From the NCBI GenBank assembly GCA_900551645.1, contig URWP01000143.1, forward strand, positions 1-7,242: a DNA stretch of 7,242 bases, given 5' to 3'. This document shows positions 1 through 5,916 of this stretch, piece after piece. Numbering within the stretch: the stretch's first letter is position 1; each line of letters opens with the position of its first letter. Under the pieces are notes generated by a model that was given only the letters and a program-made list of their open reading frames with translations, was not told the origin of the DNA and ran no database searches. Source of the DNA: an uncultured Bacteroides sp. Lineage in GTDB: Bacteria > Bacteroidota > Bacteroidia > Bacteroidales > Bacteroidaceae. The translations under genes were made by a program, and so were the position numbers.

Positions 1-959
1 CGGAAGCTGTTGTGGATGAAGCTGTCACACTGGGATATAACCTCATCGTGTCACATCATCCGCTGATCTTTAAAGGATATAAATCCATTACCGGAAAGGA
101 TTACGTGGAACGTTGTATCATGAAAGCCATCAAGAATGACATCACGATCTTCTCCATGCATACCAATCTGGACAACGCTCCTCAGGGAGTAAACTACAAG
201 ATAGCCGAAAAAATCGGACTGCAGAACATCCGTATCCTTGACCCTAGAGAAAACGCATTGCTCAAGCTGGTTACTTTCGTACCGGCAAAAATGGCCGACA
301 TTGTCCGTCAGGCTCTTTTCGAAGTCGGTTGCGGATGTATCGGCAACTATGATGCATGCAGCTACAATGTGGAAGGAGAAGGGACTTTCAGAGCACAGGA
401 GGGAACACATCCCTATTGCGGCAAGATCGGTGAACTTCACAAGGAACCTGAAACCCGGATTGAAACAATCCTGCCTGCCTATCTGCGAAGTGCTGTCACG
501 AAAGCCCTGCTGGCTGTTCATCCTTACGAAGAGCCGGCCTATGACTTCTATCCTTTGGCCAATACGTGGAATCAGGTAGGGTCCGGAATCATTGGAGAAC
601 TGAAAGAACCGGAAACAGAAACCGATTTCCTGAAACGGATCAAGAAGACATTTGAAGTAGGATGTGTGAAACATTCCCGCTTCAACGGACGACTGATCCA
701 GACAGTGGCTCTATGTGGAGGAGCCGGCGCTTTTCTTCTGCCAAAAGCAGTCAGCCAGCAGGCAGATATATTCATTACCGGCGAAGTGAAATACCACGAT
801 TATTTCAATTATGAGCACAGTATTCTGATTGCGGAGATAGGACATTATGAAAGTGAACAATATACCAAAGAAATATTCTATTCTATAATAAAAGATAAAT
901 TTCCGTCATTGGAAATCCAACAGACACGTATCAATACGAATCCTATAAAATATCTGTAA
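1..959 (+). CDS. Nif3-family dinuclear metal-centre protein (5' truncated by window edge)
   Basis: This is the C-terminal part of a Nif3/YbgI/YqfO-family protein; the reading frame is open to the left edge (first full codon at 3), so roughly 45-55 N-terminal residues are missing. Counting from the GTG at 12, the visible metal-binding landmarks are SHHP (residues 14-17), HTNLDNA (50-56) and GHYESE near the C-terminus (H278, E282). In the family these histidine and acidic side chains bind a pair of metal ions. Between the two metal-binding halves, about residues 85-190, lies the inserted PII/CutA-like domain found in the long YqfO-type members, including VHPYEEPAYDFYPL. The family forms toroidal hexamers. 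Its biochemical role is not settled; the 'GTP cyclohydrolase 1 type 2' label used for some members is weakly supported. The GTG at 12 is internal and not the true start, because the conserved sequence EAVVDEA continues upstream. The next gene begins 6 bp after the stop, so the two are probably co-transcribed. Confidence 0.94.
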   Translation, partial: EAVVDEAVTLGYNLIVSHHPLIFKGYKSITGKDYVERCIMKAIKNDITIFSMHTNLDNAPQGVNYKIAEKIGLQNIRILDPRENALLKLVTFVPAKMADIVRQALFEVGCGCIGNYDACSYNVEGEGTFRAQEGTHPYCGKIGELHKEPETRIETILPAYLRSAVTKALLAVHPYEEPAYDFYPLANTWNQVGSGIIGELKEPETETDFLKRIKKTFEVGCVKHSRFNGRLIQTVALCGGAGAFLLPKAVSQQADIFITGEVKYHDYFNYEHSILIAEIGHYESEQYTKEIFYSIIKDKFPSLEIQQTRINTNPIKYL

Positions 960-965
960 AATATT

Positions 966-1757
966 ATGGCTAAAGAAGTAAAGAAAGATCCAAACGAACT
1001 GAGCGTAGAAGAAAAATTGAAAGCATTGTATCAGTTGCAGACTATGCTGTCTGAAATCGATAAAATCAAGACGCTAAGAGGGGAGTTGCCTTTGGAAGTG
1101 CAGGACTTGGAAGATGAAGTAACCGGTCTGAGTACCCGCATCGACAAAATTAAGACTGAAATCGAAGAGCTGAAATCAAATGTAGCCAGCAAGAAAATCG
1201 AAATTGAAACTGCAAAGACATCCATTGAAAAGTATAAGTCTCAGCAGGATAACGTTCGCAATAACCGCGAATACGATGTGCTGACTAAAGAAATCGAATT
1301 CCAAAGTTTGGAAGTGGAGTTGTGTGAAAAACGTATCCGTGAGTATACAGCTTCCATCAAAGCAAAAGAGGAAGAAATCGTGAAAAGCACTCAGATGCTG
1401 GAAGAAAGAAAGAAGGACCTCGATGTAAAAAAGAACGAGTTGGACGAAATCATTTCTGAAACAAAAGCAGAAGAGGAAAAATTGAGAGAAAAGGCCAAAA
1501 ATCTGGAAACTACCATCGAGCCTCGTTTGTTGCAAGCTTTCAAACGTATCCGTAAGAATTCTCGCAACGGCTTGGGTATTACATACGTGCAACGTGATGC
1601 CTGTGGTGGTTGCTTCAATAAGATTCCGCCTCAGAAACAGCTGGATATCCGTATGCGTAAGAAAATCATCGTATGTGAATATTGCGGACGTATCATGATT
1701 GACCCGGAATTGGCTGGTGTAGTTCCGGAAAGACAACTCGAAACCAAGACTAAATAA
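966..1757 (+). CDS. Coiled-coil protein with C-terminal C4-type zinc ribbon (DUF164/CT398-like)
   Basis: The 263-residue protein has two parts. Residues about 15-190 are a charged, Lys/Glu-rich, heptad-like stretch that should form a long antiparallel coiled coil. Residues about 205-245 carry a zinc ribbon with two CxxC knuckles: C213/C216 (CGGC) and C237/C240 (CEYC). This matches the C4-type zinc ribbon family (zf-RING_7, formerly DUF164), whose structurally known members include Chlamydia CT398 and Helicobacter HP0958/FlgZ. Those members bind sigma-54 or flagellar partners, and HP0958 also binds RNA. Nothing here suggests flagella, so the role in this organism is unknown; a nucleic-acid or protein-binding adaptor is an inference. 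The ATG at 966 sits 6 bp after the Nif3 stop with no Shine-Dalgarno sequence, which is usual in Bacteroidota. A terminator hairpin follows, so this should be the last gene of the transcript. Confidence 0.93.
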   Translation: MAKEVKKDPNELSVEEKLKALYQLQTMLSEIDKIKTLRGELPLEVQDLEDEVTGLSTRIDKIKTEIEELKSNVASKKIEIETAKTSIEKYKSQQDNVRNNREYDVLTKEIEFQSLEVELCEKRIREYTASIKAKEEEIVKSTQMLEERKKDLDVKKNELDEIISETKAEEEKLREKAKNLETTIEPRLLQAFKRIRKNSRNGLGITYVQRDACGGCFNKIPPQKQLDIRMRKKIIVCEYCGRIMIDPELAGVVPERQLETKTK

Positions 1758-1781
1758 ACGTTGTTATAAAATCAACATATC

Positions 1782-1828
1782 AACAACCGGCTGCATCCTC
1801 AATATACTGAAGGAGGTAGCCGGTTGTT
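1782..1828. terminator. Bidirectional terminator between converging genes
   Basis: The arms at 1782-1799 and 1811-1828 form an 18-bp stem with one A/G mismatch and one G-U pair; eleven outer pairs (AACAACCGGCT / AGCCGGTTGTT) are perfect. The loop is 11 nt. The plus-strand side is followed only by a broken T-run (TTCTGTTT), while on the minus strand the hairpin leads into a T-rich stretch (complement of 1761-1780). It lies between two converging stop codons (1757 and 1833), which suits a terminator serving both. The plus-strand U tract is weak, so its efficiency in that direction is uncertain. Confidence 0.75.
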
Positions 1829-1832
1829 CTGT

Positions 1833-2282
1833 TTACAATTCGTTATAACAAGGAATTTCAGGTAGAAAAGAATAAGTACCATTCAAATAATTGATGCGAC
1901 AACAATAATGCCGTAACCCATTGCTGACCACTAGATAATCCACTTTCAGAACCATGTTATAACGGGTTATCTGATCAAAAACAGCCTGCGTAATTTCTAC
2001 CGAGGGAGCTTTATATTCTACAATCATTCGTGCTGTAAGGTCACGGTTAAATAATACAGTATCACAACGCTTACGGGTTCCGTTCAGATTCACCTGTATC
2101 TCATTAGCCATCAAGCCTAGTGGATAGCCCTTTTCCTGTAGTAAAAAACGGGTAAAATGTTGTCGTACCCATTCTTCAGGAGTTAAAGCTACATATTTTT
2201 TACGCAAAACATCAAATATATACTGCTTCCCGTTCTTTACCATGGTTTTAAACGGGTATGCCGGTAAATTCAGAGTTATCAT
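1833..2282 (-). CDS. Stand-alone HsdR N-terminal-like PD-(D/E)xK domain protein
   Basis: The 149-residue protein resembles the 'type I restriction enzyme R protein N-terminal' domain (HSDR_N_2 type) with nothing attached. The nuclease-fold signature is visible: an upstream acid (E50 or E61), D74 in RKRCDTVLF, E89 and K91 in IVEYKAP, and a following Q104xxxY108 (QITRY) like the QxxxY motif of RecB/HsdR-type nucleases. There is no helicase domain, and no HsdM or HsdS gene lies nearby, so it is not part of a type I restriction system. Such solitary domain proteins are common in Bacteroidales genomes, and I recall them beside holA there. The catalytic residues look intact, so a DNA nuclease or DNA-repair role is possible but unproven. 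It converges on the zinc-ribbon gene and diverges from the AMP nucleosidase gene. The ATG (complement of 2280-2282) gives the expected N-terminus. Confidence 0.87.
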   Translation of the reverse strand: MITLNLPAYPFKTMVKNGKQYIFDVLRKKYVALTPEEWVRQHFTRFLLQEKGYPLGLMANEIQVNLNGTRKRCDTVLFNRDLTARMIVEYKAPSVEITQAVFDQITRYNMVLKVDYLVVSNGLRHYCCRINYLNGTYSFLPEIPCYNEL

Positions 2283-2310
2283 TTATAGGTCCATATAAAA
2301 ATCCAAAGTA

Positions 2311-2318
2311 CAAAAATA
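2311..2318 (-). promoter_or_regulatory. Possible -7 box for the HsdR_N-like gene
   Basis: On the minus strand this reads TATTTTTG, a match to the Bacteroides -7 consensus TAnnTTTG, about 28 bp before the start codon. No TTTG-type -33 element is seen at the usual distance. The region is A/T-rich, so a chance match is quite possible. Confidence 0.35.
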
Positions 2319-2417
2319 GAAAAGAACCCCAATAAAACCTGCACAATACGAAAGATTTAATGCTTCTCTTCTTAATCACCCATACTTTCATCGCTTCAGA
2401 ATCTCACTTTTTTCATG

Positions 2418-2425
2418 TATCTTTG
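2418..2425 (+). promoter_or_regulatory. Bacteroides-type -7 box for the AMP nucleosidase-holA operon
   Basis: TATCTTTG matches the TAnnTTTG consensus exactly and predicts transcription starting at about 2430-2433, leaving a leader of about 37 nt. I see no good -33 TTTG at 19-21 bp upstream. The box also decides the start codon of the gene: an in-frame ATG at 2415 overlaps the promoter and would lie upstream of the transcript. Confidence 0.6.
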
Positions 2426-2468
2426 TGAAAACACAGCCTGTTCAGACTGCCTAAAAGCCCAAAAGAAT

Positions 2469-3245
2469 ATGAAAACAAAAGAGGAAATCGTGGCCAATTG
2501 GCTGCCGCGCTATACAAAAAGACCTTTAGAAGACTTTGGAGAATATATACTGTTGACGAATTTCAATAATTACGTTGAGATTTTTGCAGAACGATTTGGT
2601 GTACCGGTTTTAGGACGTGATGCAAATATGACTTCAGCCCATGCAAATGGTATTACCATCATTAATTTTGGAATGGGAAGCCCCAATGCAGCCATCATTA
2701 TGGACCTGCTAAGTGCCATCAGTCCTAAAGCATGCCTGTTCCTTGGTAAATGTGGCGGAATATCAAAAAAGAATCAGATAGGAGACCTGATACTTCCTAT
2801 CGCGGCCATCCGTGGAGAAGGTACGTCCAATGATTATTACCCTCCTGAAGTACCCGCATTGCCTGCTTTCATGCTGCAACGTGCTGTCTCTACAGCTATC
2901 CGTAATCACTCTCGGGATTATTGGACTGGAACTGTTTATACAACTAATCGACGAATCTGGGAATACGACGAACAGTTTAAAGAGTATCTTCTCAAGACAC
3001 GCGCTATGGCTGTTGATATGGAAACTGCAACCTTGTTTGTAACAGGTTTTGCCAACCACATTCCCACAGGTGCACTTCTGTTGGTTTCAGACCAACCCAT
3101 GATACCTGAGGGGGTAAAAACAGAACAAAGCGATACTTTGGTCACCAGGAATTTTGTCCGTGAACATGTAGAGATTGGCATTGATGCATTACAATTAATT
3201 ATGGGTGAAAGACGGACTGTCAAACACCTGAAATTTGACTGGTAA
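2469..3245 (+). CDS. amn: AMP nucleosidase, short form
   Basis: The enzyme hydrolyses AMP to adenine and ribose 5-phosphate in the cytoplasm, affecting purine salvage and AMP level. Counting from the ATG at 2469, the protein has 258 residues with the nucleoside-phosphorylase fold. Visible landmarks are the LGKCGG strand-loop, the TSNDYYPPEVPALP segment, MAVDMETATLF with E185 in the purine/ribose site, and LLVSDQP with D208 where the family has its catalytic aspartate. It corresponds to the catalytic C-terminal domain of the roughly 480-residue E. coli Amn and lacks that protein's N-terminal regulatory domain, as is usual for Bacteroidota. I chose 2469 because MKTKEEIVANWLPRY matches the remembered start of Bacteroides homologues, and because the in-frame ATG at 2415 overlaps the -7 box and would add a Cys-rich, non-homologous 18 residues. 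holA follows after 11 bp, indicating an operon. Specificity for AMP over other nucleosides is inferred from overall resemblance. Confidence 0.93.
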   Translation: MKTKEEIVANWLPRYTKRPLEDFGEYILLTNFNNYVEIFAERFGVPVLGRDANMTSAHANGITIINFGMGSPNAAIIMDLLSAISPKACLFLGKCGGISKKNQIGDLILPIAAIRGEGTSNDYYPPEVPALPAFMLQRAVSTAIRNHSRDYWTGTVYTTNRRIWEYDEQFKEYLLKTRAMAVDMETATLFVTGFANHIPTGALLLVSDQPMIPEGVKTEQSDTLVTRNFVREHVEIGIDALQLIMGERRTVKHLKFDW

Positions 3246-3256
3246 TTTTACTAATT

Positions 3257-4273
3257 ATGGCAAAAGAAATAACTTATGAAGAAATAGTGCGGAACCTGAA
3301 AAATCGGGTATATGCACCTGTCTATTTCCTGATGGGGGAAGAAGATTATTACATAGACCGTATTGCGGAATACATCGTTGATACAGCACTTAATGAAACA
3401 GAAAAGGAGTTTAACCTTTCCATTATTTATGGTTCTGATACTGATTTACCCTCTATAATCAATACAGCCAGACGGTACCCAATGATGTCCGATCATCAAG
3501 TCGTCGTCATAAAGGAAGCACAAAATCTCAGAAACTGGGATGACCTGTCTTTCTATCTTCAGAAGCCAATGCCAAGCACAATTCTAGTGATTTGCTATAA
3601 ACATGGTACATTGGACAGAAGAAAAAAAGTGACAGCAGAAATAGAAAAATCAGGAGTCTTGTTTGAATCAAAGAAGTTGAAGGAAGCACAACTTCCTGGC
3701 TTTATTTCTTCATACTTGAAGCGCAAAAAGGTAGATATCGAACCTAAAGCAGCCGAGCTGATGGCCGAGTTTGTAGGTACAGACTTAAATCGAATGGCTG
3801 GAGAATTGGAAAAATTAATTATCACCTTACCGGCAGGTGAACGCCGAATTACTCCAGAACATATTGAGCGGAATATTGGAATCAGTAAAGACTACAATAA
3901 TTTCGAATTAAAAAATGCACTCATCTCAAAAGATATTCTAAAGGCAAACCAAATAGTAAAATATTTTAACGATAATCCAAAAAATAATCCACTTCAGGTT
4001 ACACTGAGTTTCTTGTTCAGCTTCTTTTCGAATCTGATGTTGGCTTATTATGCACCCGATAAATCAGACCAAGGTATTGCCACCCAATTAGGACTCCGGT
4101 CTGCATGGCAAGCTAAAGACTATAGCATTGCCATGCACCGATACACCGGAGTAAAAGTGATGCAGATAATCGGAGCTATCCGCACTTGTGACGCTAAATC
4201 GAAAGGAGTAGGGAACTCTTCCCAATCAGACGGAGAGTTACTGAAAGAACTGGTCTTTTTCATACTTCATTAA
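3257..4273 (+). CDS. holA: DNA polymerase III delta subunit (clamp loader)
   Basis: Delta is the clamp-opening subunit of the replicative clamp loader: it contacts the beta sliding clamp and works with delta' and DnaX. At 338 residues it matches the usual size (about 340). The N-terminus carries the typical PVYFLMGEEDYYIDRI (about 21-36), the degenerate AAA+ strand-loop that replaces a working Walker A motif. The middle has ILVICYKHGTLDRRKK. Residues 172-187 (FVGTDLNRMAGELEKL) form the conserved segment before the collar domain, and the C-terminus (about 220-338) is the helical collar that holds the pentamer together. It follows the AMP nucleosidase gene by 11 bp and is the last gene before a strong terminator. 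The pairing with amn probably reflects shared transcription and not a shared pathway. The start ATG has an A/T-rich leader and no Shine-Dalgarno site. Confidence 0.95.
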   Translation: MAKEITYEEIVRNLKNRVYAPVYFLMGEEDYYIDRIAEYIVDTALNETEKEFNLSIIYGSDTDLPSIINTARRYPMMSDHQVVVIKEAQNLRNWDDLSFYLQKPMPSTILVICYKHGTLDRRKKVTAEIEKSGVLFESKKLKEAQLPGFISSYLKRKKVDIEPKAAELMAEFVGTDLNRMAGELEKLIITLPAGERRITPEHIERNIGISKDYNNFELKNALISKDILKANQIVKYFNDNPKNNPLQVTLSFLFSFFSNLMLAYYAPDKSDQGIATQLGLRSAWQAKDYSIAMHRYTGVKVMQIIGAIRTCDAKSKGVGNSSQSDGELLKELVFFILH

Positions 4274-4347
4274 TATTATCCAATTCCCCTTCCCAAAGAA
4301 AATTTTTCTATGATCCGGAGGAAATAATTCAAAGGAACAAATCATCA

Positions 4348-4403
4348 AGTCCTTCCTATATCCTGGCCCTATAAGCCGGATGCAGGAAGGACTACTTGTT
4401 TTT
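4348..4403 (+). terminator. Intrinsic terminator after holA
   Basis: AGTCCTTCCT (4348-4357) pairs perfectly with AGGAAGGACT (4384-4393). After a small internal loop, ATCC(T)GGC pairs with GCCGGAT with one bulged T, closing on a 7-nt loop (CCTATAA). The stem is followed by ACTTG and a run of five T (4399-4403). This is a classic rho-independent terminator, 75 bp after the holA stop codon. Confidence 0.85.
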
Positions 4404-4731
4404 GCAAATAAAAGAAAACTCCAACTTTCATGAGAATCGAAAATTTAGAGCCTTTCGAACAGTTGGTCGCGATTTTCCGATTCTCATGAAAACAGACGAA
4501 ACAATAAAATATACTAGAAAATAAGATGAAAATGTATCTTGCTCCATCCAGAACTTTGTGATTATTGAGAGCAAAATTATCTTGGTCGGTATATGCTCTT
4601 TTTAATTGAATATTACAATCCTGGCGATAAACATTTATGGAGTATATTTTCAGCACAACCAAGTTTGCAGGCTGATATTCCAACGAAATCTCAAGAACTT
4701 TACGAACAAAACGATCCAGCCTCAAATACAT
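4369..4731 (-). CDS. Doubtful minus-strand open frame (120 codons), unrecognised
   Basis: I do not recognise this frame. Its first 70 or so residues (MYLRLDRFVRKVLEISLEYQPANLVVLKIY...) have a plausible mix of charged and hydrophobic residues. The second half is translated from the 4426-4491 hairpin and the stop codon lies inside the loop of the holA terminator, which argues against a functional full-length gene. No clear Bacteroides-type -7 box precedes it. It could be a small gene whose real end has been lost, a remnant, or chance. Confidence 0.18.
   Translation of the reverse strand: MYLRLDRFVRKVLEISLEYQPANLVVLKIYSINVYRQDCNIQLKRAYTDQDNFALNNHKVLDGARYIFILFSSIFYCFVCFHENRKIATNCSKGSKFSILMKVGVFFYLQKQVVLPASGL
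4426..4491. repeat. Long hairpin-forming inverted repeat downstream of holA
   Basis: TTTCATGAGAATCG at 4426-4439 is the exact reverse complement of 4478-4491. After one bulged C (4477), AAAAT (4440-4444) pairs with ATTTT (4472-4476), giving 19 pairs plus a possible U-G around a loop of about 25 nt. It begins 23 bp after the holA terminator's T-run. No T tract follows on the plus strand. On the minus strand the repeat is followed by GTTGGAGTTTTCTTTTATTT, so it could end leftward transcripts. Other possibilities are a small structured RNA or a recombination remnant. Confidence 0.6.
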
Positions 4732-4973
4732 AATACCTTTTCATATCAATAAATCTCGGAATATTGATGTAAATAGGATAAGGCAGACATCTCTACAAAT
4801 TCTGACAATAACTTTATATTGTAAATGAATAATTAAGAATTCTATCCAGTGTTTTACATTTGTAACTAGTTTGGATTCCATTTGTGTTTACAATTGGATA
4901 TATACAAATGTAAATAAATAAAAAAACTTCTTTGAGATTACATTTGAAAATGTCATCATTCACTGATGTACAG

Positions 4974-5004
4974 ATATTTACATGCGAAATACGTATGTAA
5001 ATAT
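4974..5004. repeat. 31-bp palindrome in the A/T-rich region
   Basis: ATATTTACAT (4974-4983) is the exact reverse complement of ATGTAAATAT (4995-5004). The spacer continues the symmetry with a G-T pair and CG/CG, leaving a 5-nt centre (AAATA). Its arms contain the TTTACAT/ATGTAAA motif that recurs throughout the region, so it may be the strongest binding site of the cluster. Confidence 0.65.
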
Positions 5005-5026
5005 TACAGTTATAAATGGAATCGAA

Positions 5027-5048
5027 TTTTTATGCATATGCATTAAAA
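5027..5048. repeat. 22-bp near-perfect palindrome
   Basis: The 12-bp core ATGCATATGCAT (5032-5043) is a perfect palindrome. One T/T mismatch flanks it, followed by TTTT (5027-5030) on the left and AAAA (5045-5048) on the right. It does not contain the TACA/TGTA motif of its neighbours, so it may be unrelated to them. Confidence 0.45.
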
Positions 5049-5318
5049 CCTATATAGTATGCTATAAACCAACTGGATATACAATAATAACAAAATCAAA
5101 CTTCAATATTTTTACGAATAAGGCTTCAATTCTTTCAACTTTGAATGAATATTTTTGTAATTCAATAATATTCGATTTGATAATCAGATAATTACAAATA
5201 TTATCAGAAGTATTACAACAAGGTATTTACAATTGTATTACGCACAATAATAAACATTTGTACATTTATGTCTATACGATTAGATTTACCAATGTACACC
5301 AAAAAATATAGATGTAAA

Positions 5319-5350
5319 TTTGCATTTATAAATCCGTTTATATACTTTTG
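5319..5350 (+). promoter_or_regulatory. Bacteroides-type promoter of the helix-turn-helix gene
   Basis: TTTG at 5319-5322 (-33 element) and TACTTTTG at 5343-5350 (-7 element, TAnnTTTG) are separated by 20 bp, the spacing expected for the Bacteroidota primary sigma factor. Transcription should begin near 5355-5358, giving a leader of about 27 nt. The -33 element lies inside one of the recurring TGTAAATTTGCA motifs, so a protein bound there would block the promoter. Confidence 0.65.
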
Positions 5351-5383
5351 TAATCAGTATCAAACCATAGAAATTTGTGCCAA

Positions 5384-5833
5384 ATGAAGGACCGTATCGC
5401 ATCAATCATGCAAAAAGAAGGCTTGACTAACGCCGAATTTGCCGAAAAGATTGGTATTTCGACCTCCTCTCTATCCCATATCTTCGGAGGACGCAATAAA
5501 CCAAGCCTTGAAGTTGTCATGCGCATCCATAAAGCATACCCGAAAATCAACATCAACTGGTTGCTTTATGGCGAAGGAGAAATGGAAGAAGAAACTCCTG
5601 CCATTTCTGATATGTCTTTCTCTCTACAACCCGATGAGAATCCAAAATTTACGGTCGAAGACACGGATGTTCCCGATTTTTTAAAGGAGAATGCATCAAA
5701 ATATGGCCAATTTGTACCTAAAGAAACTGTAAAAGAAGAGATTAGGTACATTGAAAAACCACATCCCAAAATCACTGAAATAAGAATTTTCTTCGACAAC
5801 GGTACCTACGAAGTGTTTAAACCGGAAAAATAA
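5384..5833 (+). CDS. Cro/CI-type helix-turn-helix transcriptional regulator
   Basis: The 149-residue protein starts with an XRE-family DNA-binding domain (about residues 1-65). The helix-turn-helix is visible as LTNAEFAEKIGISTSSLSHI (14-33), followed by GRNKPSLEVVMRI and the INWLLYGEGEM segment typical of small Bacteroidales regulators. Residues 70-115 look acidic and unstructured. The C-terminus ends in ITEIRIFFDNGTYEVFKPEK, a probable beta-hairpin that I recall in related Bacteroidales proteins. No ligand or protease domain is seen. I chose the ATG at 5384 over an in-frame TTG at 5375, which would add only MCQ and is an unlikely start. The gene lies 88 bp before pyrK on the same strand, but a hairpin separates them. 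Targets are unknown; its own upstream dyads are the obvious candidates, with pyrKD as a second possibility. Confidence 0.9.
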   Translation: MKDRIASIMQKEGLTNAEFAEKIGISTSSLSHIFGGRNKPSLEVVMRIHKAYPKININWLLYGEGEMEEETPAISDMSFSLQPDENPKFTVEDTDVPDFLKENASKYGQFVPKETVKEEIRYIEKPHPKITEIRIFFDNGTYEVFKPEK

Positions 5834-5872
5834 GGAACAGACATCAGCTATCCCGATTTCAGATATAGATTT

Positions 5873-5916
5873 TAGGGTAAATTCGTTATCTTTGCATTAC
5901 AAACGAATTTACCCTA
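5873..5916. repeat. Perfect 15-bp inverted repeat around the pyrK -7 box
   Basis: TAGGGTAAATTCGTT (5873-5887) is the exact reverse complement of AACGAATTTACCCTA (5902-5916), with a 14-nt spacer. The right arm is followed at once by five T (5917-5921) and then the pyrK ATG. For transcripts coming from the regulator gene this is a credible intrinsic terminator. As DNA it is a symmetric site spanning the pyrK promoter and could be an operator. A transcript from the pyrK promoter itself should start near the right arm and so lack the left arm, avoiding termination. Confidence 0.8.
5887..5894 (+). promoter_or_regulatory. Bacteroides-type -7 box for pyrKD
   Basis: TATCTTTG matches TAnnTTTG exactly and is identical to the box before the AMP nucleosidase gene. 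It predicts a start near 5899-5902 and a leader of about 22 nt. No TTTG-type -33 element is found 19-21 bp upstream, where part of the inverted repeat's left flank lies. The box itself sits between the two arms of the repeat. Confidence 0.65.

Larger units (their letters stand above)
4768..5353. promoter_or_regulatory. Cluster of TTACA/TGTAA dyad motifs upstream of the regulator gene
   Basis: At least a dozen related motifs occur. Examples: TGTAAATA (4768), TTGTAAATG (4819), TTACATTTGTAA (4854-4865), TTTACAATTG (4887), TACAAATGTAAA (4903-4914), TTACATTTGA (4938), TGTACA (4967), TGTAAATATTACA (4996-5008), TTACAAATA (5192), TACAATTGTA (5228-5237), TTTGTACA (5257), TGTACA (5293) and TGTAAATTTGCA (5313). 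Several are self-complementary around the core TACA-N2-TGTA. Spacing is irregular, so this is not a CRISPR. Helix-turn-helix dimers bind this kind of dyad, and the adjacent gene encodes such a protein, so autoregulatory operators are a reasonable inference. Base composition alone would produce some of these matches. Confidence 0.45.
4274..5383. other. 1.1-kb region without a convincing gene
   Basis: Between holA and the helix-turn-helix gene I find the holA terminator (4348-4403), the long hairpin (4426-4491), a doubtful minus-strand frame (to 4731), and from about 4740 a strongly A/T-rich stretch full of TACA/TGTA motifs and small palindromes, ending in the regulator's promoter. A 69-codon plus-strand frame at 4982-5191 has low-complexity, Ile/Asn/Tyr-rich content and looks like chance. 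I see no tRNA, rRNA, CRISPR repeat, transposase or DnaA-box cluster. Confidence 0.7.

Noticed and set aside
51..674. 207-codon minus-strand frame inside the Nif3 gene
   Set aside because: It is antisense to a clearly conserved protein and its translation has no recognisable domain.
1176..1736. 186-codon minus-strand frame inside the zinc-ribbon gene
   Set aside because: The Phe/Leu-rich product is the antisense image of Glu/Lys codons in a coiled coil, a common artefact.
1833..2282. Type I restriction-modification system
   Set aside because: Only an N-terminal-like domain is present; there is no helicase part, methyltransferase or specificity gene in the window.
4982..5191. 69-codon plus-strand open frame
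   Set aside because: It lies wholly in A/T-rich DNA, starts within the 31-bp palindrome, has an Ile/Asn/Tyr-rich composition expected of chance translation and matches no family I know.
4768..5353. CRISPR array or plasmid-type iterons
   Set aside because: Motifs are short, variable, on both strands and irregularly spaced; no replication or Cas gene is nearby.
4740..5383. Chromosomal replication origin
   Set aside because: The stretch is A/T-rich and near a replication gene, but I find no cluster of TTATCCACA-type DnaA boxes and no dnaA gene.
5873..5916. Invertible promoter of the Bacteroides phase-variation type
   Set aside because: The promoter lies between inverted repeats, but the 14-bp spacer is far shorter than known invertible promoter segments, the -33 region would lie outside it, and no recombinase gene is present.
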